Positions 19,101 through 26,778 of a stretch of 45,881 bases of DNA are shown in pieces. The stretch covers positions 1 to 45,881 of the forward strand of contig JAUNMP010000012.1 in NCBI GenBank assembly GCA_030537465.1, read 5' to 3'. The notes below the pieces were generated by a model, which worked only from the letters and a program-made list of their open reading frames with translations, did no database searches and was not told the origin of the DNA. The stretch is from a bacterium. Lineage in GTDB: Bacteria; Verrucomicrobiota; Kiritimatiellia; RFP12; UBA1067. Within the stretch, counting starts at the first letter, position 1. Each line of letters starts with the position of its first letter. Both the position numbers and the translations under genes were made by a program.

Positions 19101-19936
19101 GGCATCGAATCGAGCGTGACGAACGGCGCATACCAGAGGATCACGTGGAAACCGAGGTCGTTGAGCTCCTTCACCATGCCCTTCGGATCCGGGAAGCGGT
19201 CGCCGTGGAAGGTCCAGTTGCCGAAGTTGTCGGTGTGCCAGAAACAGTCGATCTGGAAGACGCCCGGCTTCATGCCCTCGGCGAGGAAGCGCCGCGCGTA
19301 GGCGAGGATGTCCTTCTGGTTCTGGTTGTAGTTGAACTCGACCCAGGTGTTGAGGATCGGGTTCTGGAACCACTCGACCCGCGGCATGCCGCGCGGCGGG
19401 AAGAACGTCTTCGAGCAGTGTTCGAACGCGGCGCGGAGCGTCCCCTCCTTCTCCTGCCCGAACTGGATCGGCGCGAAGGTCATCTTCGAGTAGCAGGTCT
19501 TCTCGACATTGGGAATCTGAGCCGCCACATTGGGCTTCTCACCCCTCTCACCCTTCTCACCCCTCTCAACCTTCTCAACCTTCGCCCCCGTCTCAAACGG
19601 CGCCAACACGGCCATCGGACTCGGCGGCGCGCCGCGCGGGCGCGCGGCGGGACCCGTCTCGACGGTCAGCTTGCCGTTCTTGAACGTGTACTTGAACGCG
19701 TCCTCGCACCACACCCAGCGGCCCTTAGTGGACAGAAGCAGCGGCGCGGACTGATTGCCGTCCGAGTCGACGCGCAGGTCCTTCACGTAGTCGCTCTTTT
19801 CCCCCAGCGGCATCTTCCAGCCCCCGCCGACCGTGCCGCCCCACCAGAGCTCGCCCGGCAGAAGATCGATGGTCTTCGTCTCGGCCGAAGCCATCAACCC
19901 AGCCAGAACCATCAGAACCGTCATTTGAAATTTCAT
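16148..19936 (-). CDS. GH31-GH127 fusion glycoside hydrolase, exported
   Basis: 1262 residues with signal peptide MKFQMTVLMVLAGLMASA. Residues ~20-590 are a MYORG-like GH31 module with the nucleophile Asp near 347 (GVEGFFFDGGG) and acid/base Asp near 404 (MQTLRDKAPKW). After a short alanine/glycine-rich linker, residues ~640-1262 form an (alpha/alpha)6 module of the GH127 / DUF1680 beta-L-arabinofuranosidase group. The zinc/cysteine ligands are recognisable as Glu-Pro-Cys near 958-960 (SEPCDVVHW) and the Cys pair near 1029-1030 (HQHCCINN). The usual GEAF-type acid/base segment appears as NDHF, so that residue may differ. A charged ~60-residue insertion interrupts the GH31 N-terminal sandwich near 94-160. 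The start has GAAAGGGTG upstream, and the gene is first in its operon under the shared operator. Confidence 0.85.
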   Translation of the reverse strand: MKFQMTVLMVLAGLMASAETKTIDLLPGELWWGGTVGGGWKMPLGEKSDYVKDLRVDSDGNQSAPLLLSTKGRWVWCEDAFKYTFKNGKLTVETGPAARPRGAPPSPMAVLAPFETGAKVEKVERGEKGERGEKPNVAAQIPNVEKTCYSKMTFAPIQFGQEKEGTLRAAFEHCSKTFFPPRGMPRVEWFQNPILNTWVEFNYNQNQKDILAYARRFLAEGMKPGVFQIDCFWHTDNFGNWTFHGDRFPDPKGMVKELNDLGFHVILWYAPFVTLDSMPYRLLRNNNGILKDARLRPYGPGYQGLPIQWWDGYSAVWDPTSPFAREWNLKTMRRIMDDYGVEGFFFDGGGCHEFPPGDYIACDNTAQPTDLSRGIQMMACEVPFGQCREAWKMGGLPLMQTLRDKAPKWSEMRRCITDMISAGQLGYPFTVADLVGGGTCGNNGDGVHGLAWQDELFIRHLQIECLSPMVMFSGSPWRVLSPEAQNIVKKFITLRQRFAPKIVAIATETARTGIPMLRSMDFQYPGCGYELVLDQFMMGDDLLVAPVVEGGVKTRKVVIPEGTWRGDDNSIVVGPKTVEVATPLDRLPYFELIASAKPKVSYMGGDGSGEVASAAKKAALDAGGGHVADAAPDKLVTAPLHDVRMLGYAGAKADKFLAYRVKSDFAKEVVFKEAYDAIKDKNDDRTGVVGFWQGEFWGKLMMSAARVADYSHDAAFTDFVRDECHRLMGLQAPDGYLASYRDPTFVTGPDRANKEQMAAVHKALGRKWDCDYCWNLWGRKYTMWGMLLAYELTQDREILTSVERQMDQWIDMMHKMNRPLWKTGEPTYVGLPSMSVLKPLMCLYRLTGRQKYLDYAREMLPYWEREDGAAPNLVKNASRPEPIHTWYPKPDGWAKAYEMMSCLQGLLEYCRVTGEKKYLDAVIGVYNNIRDTERNQVGSVAYNDHFTDSIHRPNAVSEPCDVVHWMRLNHDLYLITGDTKYVDEIELTYYNAMLGSVTRDGTWGARCVRSHGRNWHDLHGQCELKHQHCCINNMPRGFMDVAQTFVTADRAGNLQVNLYSDADVTIAGCKVSIRGNFPVDDKVTVTVTGLRPDQKVDFRKPSWCPKMDNQTVEKSNTRTIYELTFDMNPRVVDWNMPPVLDHDLKQERGYDRRVAQFTDYYREKDMVPLVRSHPAATVQYGPLILAKSKLVGATREQVFDPFTANMKGYKVSVERMPSDHVWGAWKVTLEKDGDRHVYPAADLGSACDTVTPYTTDEYSIWF

Positions 19937-19968
19937 ATCATCACCCTTTCAGAAATCAAATCAAAAGT

Positions 19969-20013
19969 ATTCTACCACATCTCATGCGCAAATAACGCAC
20001 TGGTAAACACCAC
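19969..20013 (-). promoter_or_regulatory. Operator-controlled promoter of the GH31-GH127 operon
   Basis: On the minus strand the site GTGGTGTTTACCAG (20000-20013), preceded by an A-tract, lies exactly 25 bases upstream of an extended -10 box TGGTAGAAT (hexamer 19969-19974). No consensus -35 is present. The start point would be near 19962, leaving a ~25-base leader with an SD-like GAAAGGG. The same site, spacing and -10 occur at 32871-32915 and 39817-39861. The inverted half-sites GGT and ACC with a GT-N4-AC core fit GntR-family binding sites, and a GntR-type regulator is encoded at 38681-39796. Confidence 0.75.
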
Positions 20014-20042
20014 TTTTTGCCGAGTGTGTCGAGTGACGGCAC

Positions 20043-21233
20043 TCATAGCGCCGCACGCACCTCGGTCAGCACGCGGTTCGCCGTCCCGATGGCAAAGCGA
20101 TCCGCCACGGCGAGGAGATCCTCGTCCGTGATTTTCGACTGTTTGCCGTTGACGGACAACTGATGGATGTTTGCCTGTGCACACCAAGGATCCTCGCTCG
20201 GGAAGTCCGATCCCGTGAGATCATAGGCCGGCGCGAGGCCCCAGGAACCACCCTCTTTCAATATAAACGAGAAGTTCTTGGTGTGATCGTCAAACTCGCC
20301 TGTTAGGACGTTGAATGCCATCCTTCGGAAAATCTGTTCACGCACCTCGTATCCGAGCCCCAGTTCATCCGCCGTCACGAAGAGCTGCTCGTAGCGACGA
20401 TGTTCAGGTGGCGTCTCCGGCGGCAAATGCGCCAGAGCCGACAAAGTCGCCTGATGATGGCGCACATTTCCGTCTCGGTCAAAGCGCCGCGTCATGAAGT
20501 GCCCGAGCCCATCGACTTCCACCAGCCGACATTCGCTCGTCTCGATCCCCGCGGCACGTGCAGACTCCATCTGCGCATATTCCCGTTCGCCGCGCCAGGG
20601 ATAGTCTGCCGGCGTGAACTTCACGATCCAATGTTCATACCCCTCTGGCAAATCACGATCCCCGAGAAGAAATGCGTCCGTCTTCCGATTCCACCCCACG
20701 ACGGCCTTGGCCTGCGCACCGCCAGCCGACGACCCCAGACGGATGATTTCCCGCAAGGCGTCCTCTCCGTTGGATTGGATGAGGTCGCCATTCAGGACCC
20801 GACGCGCCGACTCAACGAGATGCCGCATCTCAATCGCCGTCGGAAGCCCTCCCGGACCACGATCCGGTTCGTAGGTGAGCGCCCCCATCGTTCTCCGTCC
20901 CAGATAGCAGAGTCGGTCGAGCGGCGTAATCTCATCTCGCGAGAGGCCATGCGTTTTGAGCCAATGGTCGATGAGCCCCTGCCCAAACGCATCCGGCAAC
21001 GAGTCCGCAAAAATCGGCGGCAATCCTTCATACGCCCCGCGCGGCAAATCCGGGAACGCATACGGCTCCGCCCGCAACGGCATCATCAACGGTGCAATCT
21101 GCACGCCCGACGAAAGGAAGCTCTTTTCATAGCGAAAGGCGTAGACTCCCTGTCGCGGCAGTTCGACAAGCGTGCCGACCCGCCGTCCCCAAAGCGAGAC
21201 GTTCACCCGCGAGACATGCTTGAAGACCTTCAT
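20043..21233 (-). CDS. hipA: HipA-type serine/threonine kinase toxin
   Basis: 396 residues, typical for HipA. An N-terminal sandwich (SLWGRRVGTLVE) is followed by the kinase-like fold: the glycine-rich loop GSSAGGAQAKAV near 167-178, which in HipA binds ATP or holds the autophosphorylated Ser; VKFTP, whose Lys binds ATP; the catalytic block FNVLTGEFDDHTKNFSF near 307-323; and the metal-binding PAYDLTGS near 335. Family members phosphorylate an aminoacyl-tRNA synthetase (GltX in E. coli) and slow growth until held by HipB. The start overlaps the stop of the HipB-like gene by 4 bases (ATGA), so the two are translationally coupled. It ends only 30 bases before the operator of the next operon, so some read-through into the GH31-GH127 gene is possible. 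Confidence 0.92.
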   Translation of the reverse strand: MKVFKHVSRVNVSLWGRRVGTLVELPRQGVYAFRYEKSFLSSGVQIAPLMMPLRAEPYAFPDLPRGAYEGLPPIFADSLPDAFGQGLIDHWLKTHGLSRDEITPLDRLCYLGRRTMGALTYEPDRGPGGLPTAIEMRHLVESARRVLNGDLIQSNGEDALREIIRLGSSAGGAQAKAVVGWNRKTDAFLLGDRDLPEGYEHWIVKFTPADYPWRGEREYAQMESARAAGIETSECRLVEVDGLGHFMTRRFDRDGNVRHHQATLSALAHLPPETPPEHRRYEQLFVTADELGLGYEVREQIFRRMAFNVLTGEFDDHTKNFSFILKEGGSWGLAPAYDLTGSDFPSEDPWCAQANIHQLSVNGKQSKITDEDLLAVADRFAIGTANRVLTEVRAAL

Positions 21234-21538
21234 CTCGTTTCCTTTCGCCGCGGCGTCGCCCGCTGACGCCGAACACCCGGTGCCGGCTCGTCAAAGAGCG
21301 CGTCACTCACTTCCGGCGGTGCAATTCCCAAAATCCAATCCGTCCGACGCAAAAGGCGGCAGACAGACAGAAGCGTCACCGTTGAAGCGTTCTTCCCGGC
21401 TTCGAGATTGCGGAGCGCCGTCATCGACACCCCGCTCCGCGCCGCCGTCTCCTGTTGCGACAAGTTGGCCGCTAGACGCGCCGCACGCACGCCCTGCCCC
21501 AAAACCGCCAACATCTCATCTTTCGTTTGATATAGCAT
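21230..21538 (-). CDS. hipB: HipB-type helix-turn-helix antitoxin
   Basis: 102 residues from the ATG at 21538. The frame runs open another 78 bases upstream, but that part lies in the palindromic operator and would not be transcribed from the promoter seen there. An XRE-type helix-turn-helix occupies residues ~12-70 (LSQQETAARSGVSMTALRNLEAGKNAS), followed by a basic tail (RRQRATPRRKETR). HipB-like proteins neutralise HipA and repress their own operon by binding inverted repeats. The leader lacks a Shine-Dalgarno sequence. Gene order antitoxin-toxin and the ATGA junction are standard for the family. Confidence 0.88.
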   Translation of the reverse strand: MLYQTKDEMLAVLGQGVRAARLAANLSQQETAARSGVSMTALRNLEAGKNASTVTLLSVCRLLRRTDWILGIAPPEVSDALFDEPAPGVRRQRATPRRKETR

Positions 21539-21539
21539 A

Positions 21540-21600
21540 ATTGCTTCTATAAGAACAGTTGATGCACCTATTATAGCACAACTGTTCTTATGGAAGCAAT
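21540..21600 (-). promoter_or_regulatory. Palindromic operator-promoter of hipBA
   Basis: Two 22-base inverted arms (21540-21561 and 21579-21600, one mismatch) surround a 17-base centre. The centre contains an extended -10 box on the minus strand, TGCTATAAT (hexamer 21570-21575). Transcription would begin near 21563, so the downstream arm forms the leader right up to the hipB start. Binding of HipB across the arms would cover the -10 and the start site, which fits autorepression. Confidence 0.85.
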
Positions 21601-21683
21601 TGGCGAACTGCAACAAAAGCCCCGCTTCGCTTAACCATCCGACTTGCGCAACCGATAGTAAACCACCTTGACCGTAGGGGCAA

Positions 21684-22057
21684 TCAGCGGAGAATCAGCA
21701 CCGTACCACGGGAGACGGAGATCACAAGCTCTCCATCGGCCGTGGCGACGGAGGCGGCACCATCTGGGATGCCATTGACCGAGACCTTCCAGTTCGCCAG
21801 GTTCGCGGCATCCGCGCAGTCGACCAGCGTGATCGGGACGCTCGTCCTGCTCTTCAAGGTGCCCGGCGTGAGAACGTTGATCGTGCCGTTTTCGGCAAAC
21901 GTGATGTTCTTGAAGGTACCAAAGCCGAGCGATGCATCCACTTCCAGGGACGAAACCTCGCTCGAACCATCCGTCAGCGTCGCGTCGAGGCTGCCACCGC
22001 GATCAACCCGAACCTTTGCCCCGTTCAAAGCCAGATGCACGAGCGCAGGGTCGACGT
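21684..22057 (-). pseudogene. Frameshifted C-terminal end of the beta-helix/F5-8C protein
   Basis: This is the continuation, in a different frame, of the protein encoded at 22003-24093. After the shift it reads DVDPALVHLALNGAKVRV, then a region rich in short beta strands (SSLEVDASLGFGTFKN, ENGTINVLTPGT), and ends in SRGTVLILR. It has no start codon or ribosome site of its own that would make sense. One surplus base in the GGG run at 22058-22060 explains the change of frame: removing it gives an uninterrupted SLDTDVDPALVHLAL. It could be a true mutation, a phase-variation tract (although only three bases long) or a sequencing error. The end carries the same C-terminal motif as the other two beta-helix proteins. 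Confidence 0.75.
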
Positions 22058-24093
22058 CCCGTGTCCAATGAAACCGCCCGCTGAGGCTTGGCAATGGCAT
22101 CGTTGAAGGTCTTGTAGCCCTCGTACGTGCCGCCCAGTTCGTCCGTGTCGGAATTGTGGCTCGAATAGGCATAGGGGATGTAGTTCGTCTTTTCGTCGAC
22201 CGTCGTCCAGCTCTCGCCGTCGGCACTGACCAGCACCTCCCAGCAGTAGGGGAAGAACTCGAATGTCCAGTTGGTGTCGATCACATAGCCCTGAATCGGC
22301 TTGGCGTCGTCCTTGAGGCGAATCGTCACCACGTTCCAAGTCGACGCCTCCGTGCGGCTTGGGATGGCATTCGTCAGGCACAGTCCACCCCAGTCGTCCG
22401 TCTGAGAAAAGCGTTTGTCGTCACACTTGTAGTACACGTTGCACTGCAGACCGCTCACCGGAGAGATCGCCAGACCATCTGTCCATTTTGCTCCAGGATT
22501 GAACATATACTGTCCGGCCGCCAGTTCCTTTGCCTCCGTGGCCGTCGCGTTATGCGTGTAGCCCTTCTGGAAGAACTGCTCCGAATTGTCCTCGGCGCGC
22601 AGCCGGAGCGATCTGATATGGATCCAGTACCTGGAATCGCGCGCCTCCTTGAAGACGAAGCGGACGAACTTCTCGGTGCGCACGCCCTTCGCCTGCATGC
22701 GAATCGCCGAATTGGTGTGGACGTGGACGGCGACGTTCGCCGAGAGACTGAGATTGGTCGACACGAGCGCACCGCGGCGGACGACAAGCTCGCCCCCGTC
22801 CAAGGGCAGATTGTCGACAAACGCGGCGGAGAGGTCGCGGACCCCTTCCGGATAATTCTGCACGCTCGCCGTCCCCTTGAAGCGAACCCAATGATAGCCG
22901 TTCGACACCGTCAGACGTCCGCTGGTCCATTCGAGCGGGAATTTTTCGGTCGAATAGCCATCGGGAAGCGCCATCGGAGAAGAGCCGATCTTCTGAATGG
23001 GCAGACAGTTGGGCTGGATTACGAAACAGTTGAAGAGTTCCGAGTCGATCAAGAAGGACGGATCGTCGCTCCCGATTTCAAAGCGTCCCTTTGTCGTGGC
23101 GGTGTCGCACAACTTGATGGTTTTCGCCGTGCTTGTGAAGTCCGAGGTCTGAAAGCCGTTCAAAGTCTCATGGTGGCCATTCAGATTGATCTGCGTGTTG
23201 GCATTCGAGAAAATGACCCGCTTGCCATCCCGGTGGATCTTCGACAGCGCGTAGTCATTCGCGAGTTTGACACCCATCTCGGTCGTGAACTTCACGTTGC
23301 CGGTCTGATTCCAGGTGATGTTCGTCGACAACGTATAGTAGTAACCGTTGGAATTGGCCTCCTTGTTTCCGGACAGCGTCACGCCTCCGCCGCCCTGGAA
23401 CGTGAGGCGTGCGGTCTCGCCCAGCATCGTCGTATGCCCCCACCAGGAATGGAGCCAGATTTCGTTGTCGTTTTCCGACTCGAAGACCCAATTCCCCTTC
23501 GTGAGCATCGTCGTGCCGTTGTACGGCCCGTACTTGCCGCCGTTGAAGCGGATGCGCGCCGTGTCGGACGCATTGTTCTCGGCACCGTTCTTGCAACCGA
23601 CAATGCAGTTGGCGTTACCGTTGATGCGGAGGAAGTCGATGTACCCCGTCTCATTCGTCGGCGTGCCGTTGACGATGGTGATCTTGTTGAAGATGCCGTT
23701 GTAGCTGTTCGTCGACCAGCCCGTATAGCCGCCGCCTTCGGTGTTGTAGACGTCCAACCACCCCGTGCCGTTCGACGCACTGCCGACCACCAGATTGAAG
23801 TAAATGGCGTTCCTCGTCTGCGAACCTGGTCCGATGCGGCCCCCTCCCGTCACGGTGACTTTCGCACGGTCATTTGACCAGGTGCCGAGATTGAACGCGC
23901 GTCCATTTTCGTCGGCGCTCACCCACACCTTGGAGCCCGTGATGGTGAGATCACCGTGCACGGCGACGGGATTGTCGACGACCAGGAACGTATTGTGCGT
24001 TTTCGTCTCGCCCGGATTGACAGAAATGGTCTCGGCAACAACACCTGCCACCACCCCCAAAAACATCAACAACGTCATTCCGATTCGATTCAT
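22003..24093 (-). CDS. Secreted beta-helix protein with F5/8 type C domain, frameshifted near its end
   Basis: 696 residues as read, with signal peptide MNRIGMTLLMFLGVVAGVVAE. Most of it is a repetitive beta-strand fold rich in Gly, Asn and Thr (NGTPTNETGYIDFLRINGNAN, LTFQGGGGVTLSGN), as in passenger domains of surface proteins. Near residues 480-680 is a galactose-binding-like / F5-8 type C domain: FVRFVFKEAR, YWIHIRSLRL, and FEFFPYCWEVLVSADGESWTTVDE. The last ~25 residues (from about DTGRRPCARAS) are out of frame. The true C-terminus is encoded at 21684-22057, reached by a one-base correction at 22058-22060. It has its own promoter at 24136 and probably forms a single-gene unit. The role could be adhesion to, or holding of, a glycan at the cell surface. 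Confidence 0.72.
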   Translation of the reverse strand: MNRIGMTLLMFLGVVAGVVAETISVNPGETKTHNTFLVVDNPVAVHGDLTITGSKVWVSADENGRAFNLGTWSNDRAKVTVTGGGRIGPGSQTRNAIYFNLVVGSASNGTGWLDVYNTEGGGYTGWSTNSYNGIFNKITIVNGTPTNETGYIDFLRINGNANCIVGCKNGAENNASDTARIRFNGGKYGPYNGTTMLTKGNWVFESENDNEIWLHSWWGHTTMLGETARLTFQGGGGVTLSGNKEANSNGYYYTLSTNITWNQTGNVKFTTEMGVKLANDYALSKIHRDGKRVIFSNANTQINLNGHHETLNGFQTSDFTSTAKTIKLCDTATTKGRFEIGSDDPSFLIDSELFNCFVIQPNCLPIQKIGSSPMALPDGYSTEKFPLEWTSGRLTVSNGYHWVRFKGTASVQNYPEGVRDLSAAFVDNLPLDGGELVVRRGALVSTNLSLSANVAVHVHTNSAIRMQAKGVRTEKFVRFVFKEARDSRYWIHIRSLRLRAEDNSEQFFQKGYTHNATATEAKELAAGQYMFNPGAKWTDGLAISPVSGLQCNVYYKCDDKRFSQTDDWGGLCLTNAIPSRTEASTWNVVTIRLKDDAKPIQGYVIDTNWTFEFFPYCWEVLVSADGESWTTVDEKTNYIPYAYSSHNSDTDELGGTYEGYKTFNDAIAKPQRAVSLDTGRRPCARASGFERGKGSG

Positions 24094-24135
24094 TTTGACA
24101 AGACTCCTTCCATTCTCCTCTACTGGATTGTGATC

Positions 24136-24144
24136 ATTATACCA
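24136..24144 (-). promoter_or_regulatory. Extended -10 promoter of the beta-helix/F5-8C gene
   Basis: The minus strand reads TGGTATAAT (hexamer 24136-24141), a perfect extended -10, about 43 bases before the start codon. No operator copy of the kind at 20000, 32902 and 39848 is found upstream, so this gene appears to be outside that regulon. Confidence 0.65.
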
Positions 24145-24174
24145 TACCCAGCTCTCCGCAACCGCCCCAACCCC

Positions 24175-26778
24175 TTAAAGCTCCACGATTCGAATCTCGT
24201 CCGGCGAGAGGCGCAGATTCGTGGCGGCACCACGCCAGGTCCAGGATACCGCCTGTTCCTCCGCCGTCGCGTTGACGAGCACCAGGGCCCGGCGCTGGCC
24301 ATCCAGCGTTTCGTAGGCGGCCGAACAGACTGTCTCGACGTCGGCGTCGAACTTGTTGCGCTCGGTGGAGAACGTCCGCCTCGTCGTGCCGCAGACGACC
24401 TTCGGCGGACGGATGCGACGTCCATAGGCGAGGAAGTCCCGTCCCGCGCCGTGGTAGAGGTCGACCCATTTCGCCATGAATGCGGTATAGGCATCATCAC
24501 CCGTCAGTCTCACGAGCTTCGCCGTGCCATCCGCCCCCAGCTCCTCGACCTTCATATCCGCCACCTCGGCTTCGCCCGCGCCAGCCACGACGAATGCGTA
24601 ATGCACAATCGACGCTCCCTTCGGCATGACGTAGTCACGCGTCACGCGATGCCACTCGGCATCCGGGGCCTTGTAGTGGAAGTAGACGCCGCCAAGCCCC
24701 TTCCAGGAACTGTCGAAGACCGCGTCCGACAATCTCACCGCCCCTCCGGCCGTCACCTTGACGAGCGCCGAAAACCGATACGCGCGGCCCGACACGTAGG
24801 CGTTGTCGCCCGCCGTATTGCTGTCGACGTTCAGATAGGCCGTCTCGCCCACCTTCGCCGTGAGCCGCACGGCATTGAATCCGCCCGGAGCCCCGCCCTT
24901 CACGACGGTCACCGTGCCGCCCTGTTCGTGGCTATGGCCGAGCCGCCACCCGAGCGGCATCCCCGTCTGTTCGCCAACCTTGGCGAAGTCGCCGTTGACG
25001 ACGGCCGTCAGGCCGCCCAGGTCGAACTGATGCGGCGTCAGGAACGGCATCTGCCCATCGGCGCAGCAATGCGCCTGCATCCAACGGTCGCCACGCTTGG
25101 GATTGGACTGGAACGTCGGCGCGAACTCGTGGTAGAGGTAGTTCCAGACCGACGCGACGGTGAGGTTCGTCTGAGTAATCTCGACATCGCGGTAGTCCTG
25201 TACGCCAATGCGGCCAAGGTAGAACTCGTTGGGGTCCTCGAAGCCGAGAACGGGTTCGATGCCGTGTTTCCGTCCGGCGACCATGACCTGGTCCATCTGA
25301 TCCAGCATCGAGTTGGCCCACCAGGGTCCGGCGCCGGGGCAGTGTCCGTGATCACGGCTCCAGCAAGACTCATGCCGTCCGCCGTTGACCTGGTCGAACT
25401 GGATCATCTCCGCGCCGCGGGCGAAGAGCCCTTCCGCGACCGTCTCCGTCCACCACGCGCGCGTACGCGCGTCTCCGCGGCAAAGGACGGGCATTTCCCC
25501 GCCCTGGTACCAGCTTGGATGCTTGATTAGGACCGCTCCCGTTCGCTCGCGGACGGCGAGGTGCTCCATCTTCGCGAAGGCCGCGCGGCTTTCGTATCTG
25601 TACGTGCCGTCGCCGTTCTTCCCCTTGGACAGCGTCCAGTTGTAGCCCGAGGGCCACGGGAAGAAGCGCACGTCGTTGTCGCGGAACGCCTGAACGACCC
25701 TGGCGAACGTCTCGTCGGCGGGATACAGCGGGAAGTAGTCGGGGGTGACCCAGTCGCCAAGCTTCTCCCATCCCCAGGTCGCACCGCAGAGCGGCATGCG
25801 CGGGAAGCGCTTTCGCCAGTAGTTCTCGATCCAGCTGCGGACATCGTCCGGGAACGGATACCAGCTCCGGGTGAAGCGGACGATCGGCACGGCCGAGCGC
25901 AGCCACGCCGGCAGATCGGTCCGGTCGCGGAACGGGGTGCTGCACCACTGCTGGCGATGTGCCCAGGCTCGGTAGATGTCGGCGGCGTCATACCAGTCGG
26001 TCGCCTCGCCCGCAGGGCCGCGGAACGCCGTGGTCACGATGTCATACGGCAGCGAGCGCGTCGAGTCGATCCAGTCCTGCCAGCTCCAGGTGCTGTAAAG
26101 GCCCTGCTTCGTGCGATAGAGGCGCAACGCCTTCGCGAAGGTCTGGGCGTCTTCGGCGGCGGAGTAGATTCCGCCATCGGCGTCGTAGTAGCCGTAGAAC
26201 TGGGCGAAGAGATTGCCGGGCTGCACGAGGCCAAGGCCCTCCCACTTGGAGGGATTCCAGGTCTGCCCGGGATTGTGCACCAGCCCCCACTGGCGACCAC
26301 CATGCACAAGCGCCGTGTCCTTGTCCAAAGTCGGCGCCAGAAGGATCTGCGGATAGTCGACCCGTGTCGCGGCGAAGCCGGTCTTCGGCGTCAGCGCGAT
26401 GCGCCAGCGGAGACGGTCGCCGTCCGCCCGAATGGTGCAGACCACCCGCTCCAGACGCTCGGGGAAGTCGGAGTAGACGATCTTCAGCCCATCCGCCATC
26501 CGCTCGACCTCGCGACGTCTCGCCTGATCGGCCTTGACGGACTTGAAATCGGCGAGATCCTTCATGGCCGTCACATCGATCGAGAAGACTGCGATGCGAT
26601 TGGCGTCGGCATAGTTCCGTCCACTCGGCGCAACGAGACTGTCGAGCGAGGCCAGGCGCCACCACCCCTTTTCGGCGAATGTGGCCGTGAGGCCCTCGGA
26701 ACGAACGGCGAAATCCGCTGCCGTCGCCCCCGCGGCAACCAGCAGTGCAGCCGCCACTGTCAGAATGTTTCGATTCAT
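24175..26778 (-). CDS. DUF6259-like putative glycoside hydrolase with inserted binding domain
   Basis: 867 residues with signal peptide MNRNILTVAAALLVAAGATA. The DUF6259-type order is present: DWYDAADIYRAWA near 262-274, GWEKLGDWVTPDYFPLYP, FFPWPSGYNWTL, the conserved Asp near 462 in MIQFDQVNGG and Glu near 514 in GFEDPNEFY. Between the barrel and the last domain, about 140 residues (~605-745) are inserted relative to the other three paralogues. They read like a jelly-roll carbohydrate-binding module (NGDFAKVG, YRFSALVKVTAGG, WHRVTRDYVMP). The closing AYGRRIRPPKVVCG returns to the shared pattern. Its ATG overlaps the stop of the upstream gene by 4 bases. It is the third gene of the operon that starts with the 29238-32771 beta-helix protein. 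Confidence 0.75.
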   Translation of the reverse strand: MNRNILTVAAALLVAAGATAADFAVRSEGLTATFAEKGWWRLASLDSLVAPSGRNYADANRIAVFSIDVTAMKDLADFKSVKADQARRREVERMADGLKIVYSDFPERLERVVCTIRADGDRLRWRIALTPKTGFAATRVDYPQILLAPTLDKDTALVHGGRQWGLVHNPGQTWNPSKWEGLGLVQPGNLFAQFYGYYDADGGIYSAAEDAQTFAKALRLYRTKQGLYSTWSWQDWIDSTRSLPYDIVTTAFRGPAGEATDWYDAADIYRAWAHRQQWCSTPFRDRTDLPAWLRSAVPIVRFTRSWYPFPDDVRSWIENYWRKRFPRMPLCGATWGWEKLGDWVTPDYFPLYPADETFARVVQAFRDNDVRFFPWPSGYNWTLSKGKNGDGTYRYESRAAFAKMEHLAVRERTGAVLIKHPSWYQGGEMPVLCRGDARTRAWWTETVAEGLFARGAEMIQFDQVNGGRHESCWSRDHGHCPGAGPWWANSMLDQMDQVMVAGRKHGIEPVLGFEDPNEFYLGRIGVQDYRDVEITQTNLTVASVWNYLYHEFAPTFQSNPKRGDRWMQAHCCADGQMPFLTPHQFDLGGLTAVVNGDFAKVGEQTGMPLGWRLGHSHEQGGTVTVVKGGAPGGFNAVRLTAKVGETAYLNVDSNTAGDNAYVSGRAYRFSALVKVTAGGAVRLSDAVFDSSWKGLGGVYFHYKAPDAEWHRVTRDYVMPKGASIVHYAFVVAGAGEAEVADMKVEELGADGTAKLVRLTGDDAYTAFMAKWVDLYHGAGRDFLAYGRRIRPPKVVCGTTRRTFSTERNKFDADVETVCSAAYETLDGQRRALVLVNATAEEQAVSWTWRGAATNLRLSPDEIRIVEL

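Noticed and set aside
19525..19600. Short repeats considered as a CRISPR array
   Set aside because: Units are only 9-10 bases, there are no spacers, and the tract is in frame inside the GH31-GH127 gene.
21617..21683. Frame ending VVYYRLRKSDG that continues beyond the stop of the beta-helix protein
   Set aside because: It overlaps the GTVLILR end in another frame, and taking it would require a second frameshift. The GTVLILR end matches the ends of the two other beta-helix proteins, so it is preferred.
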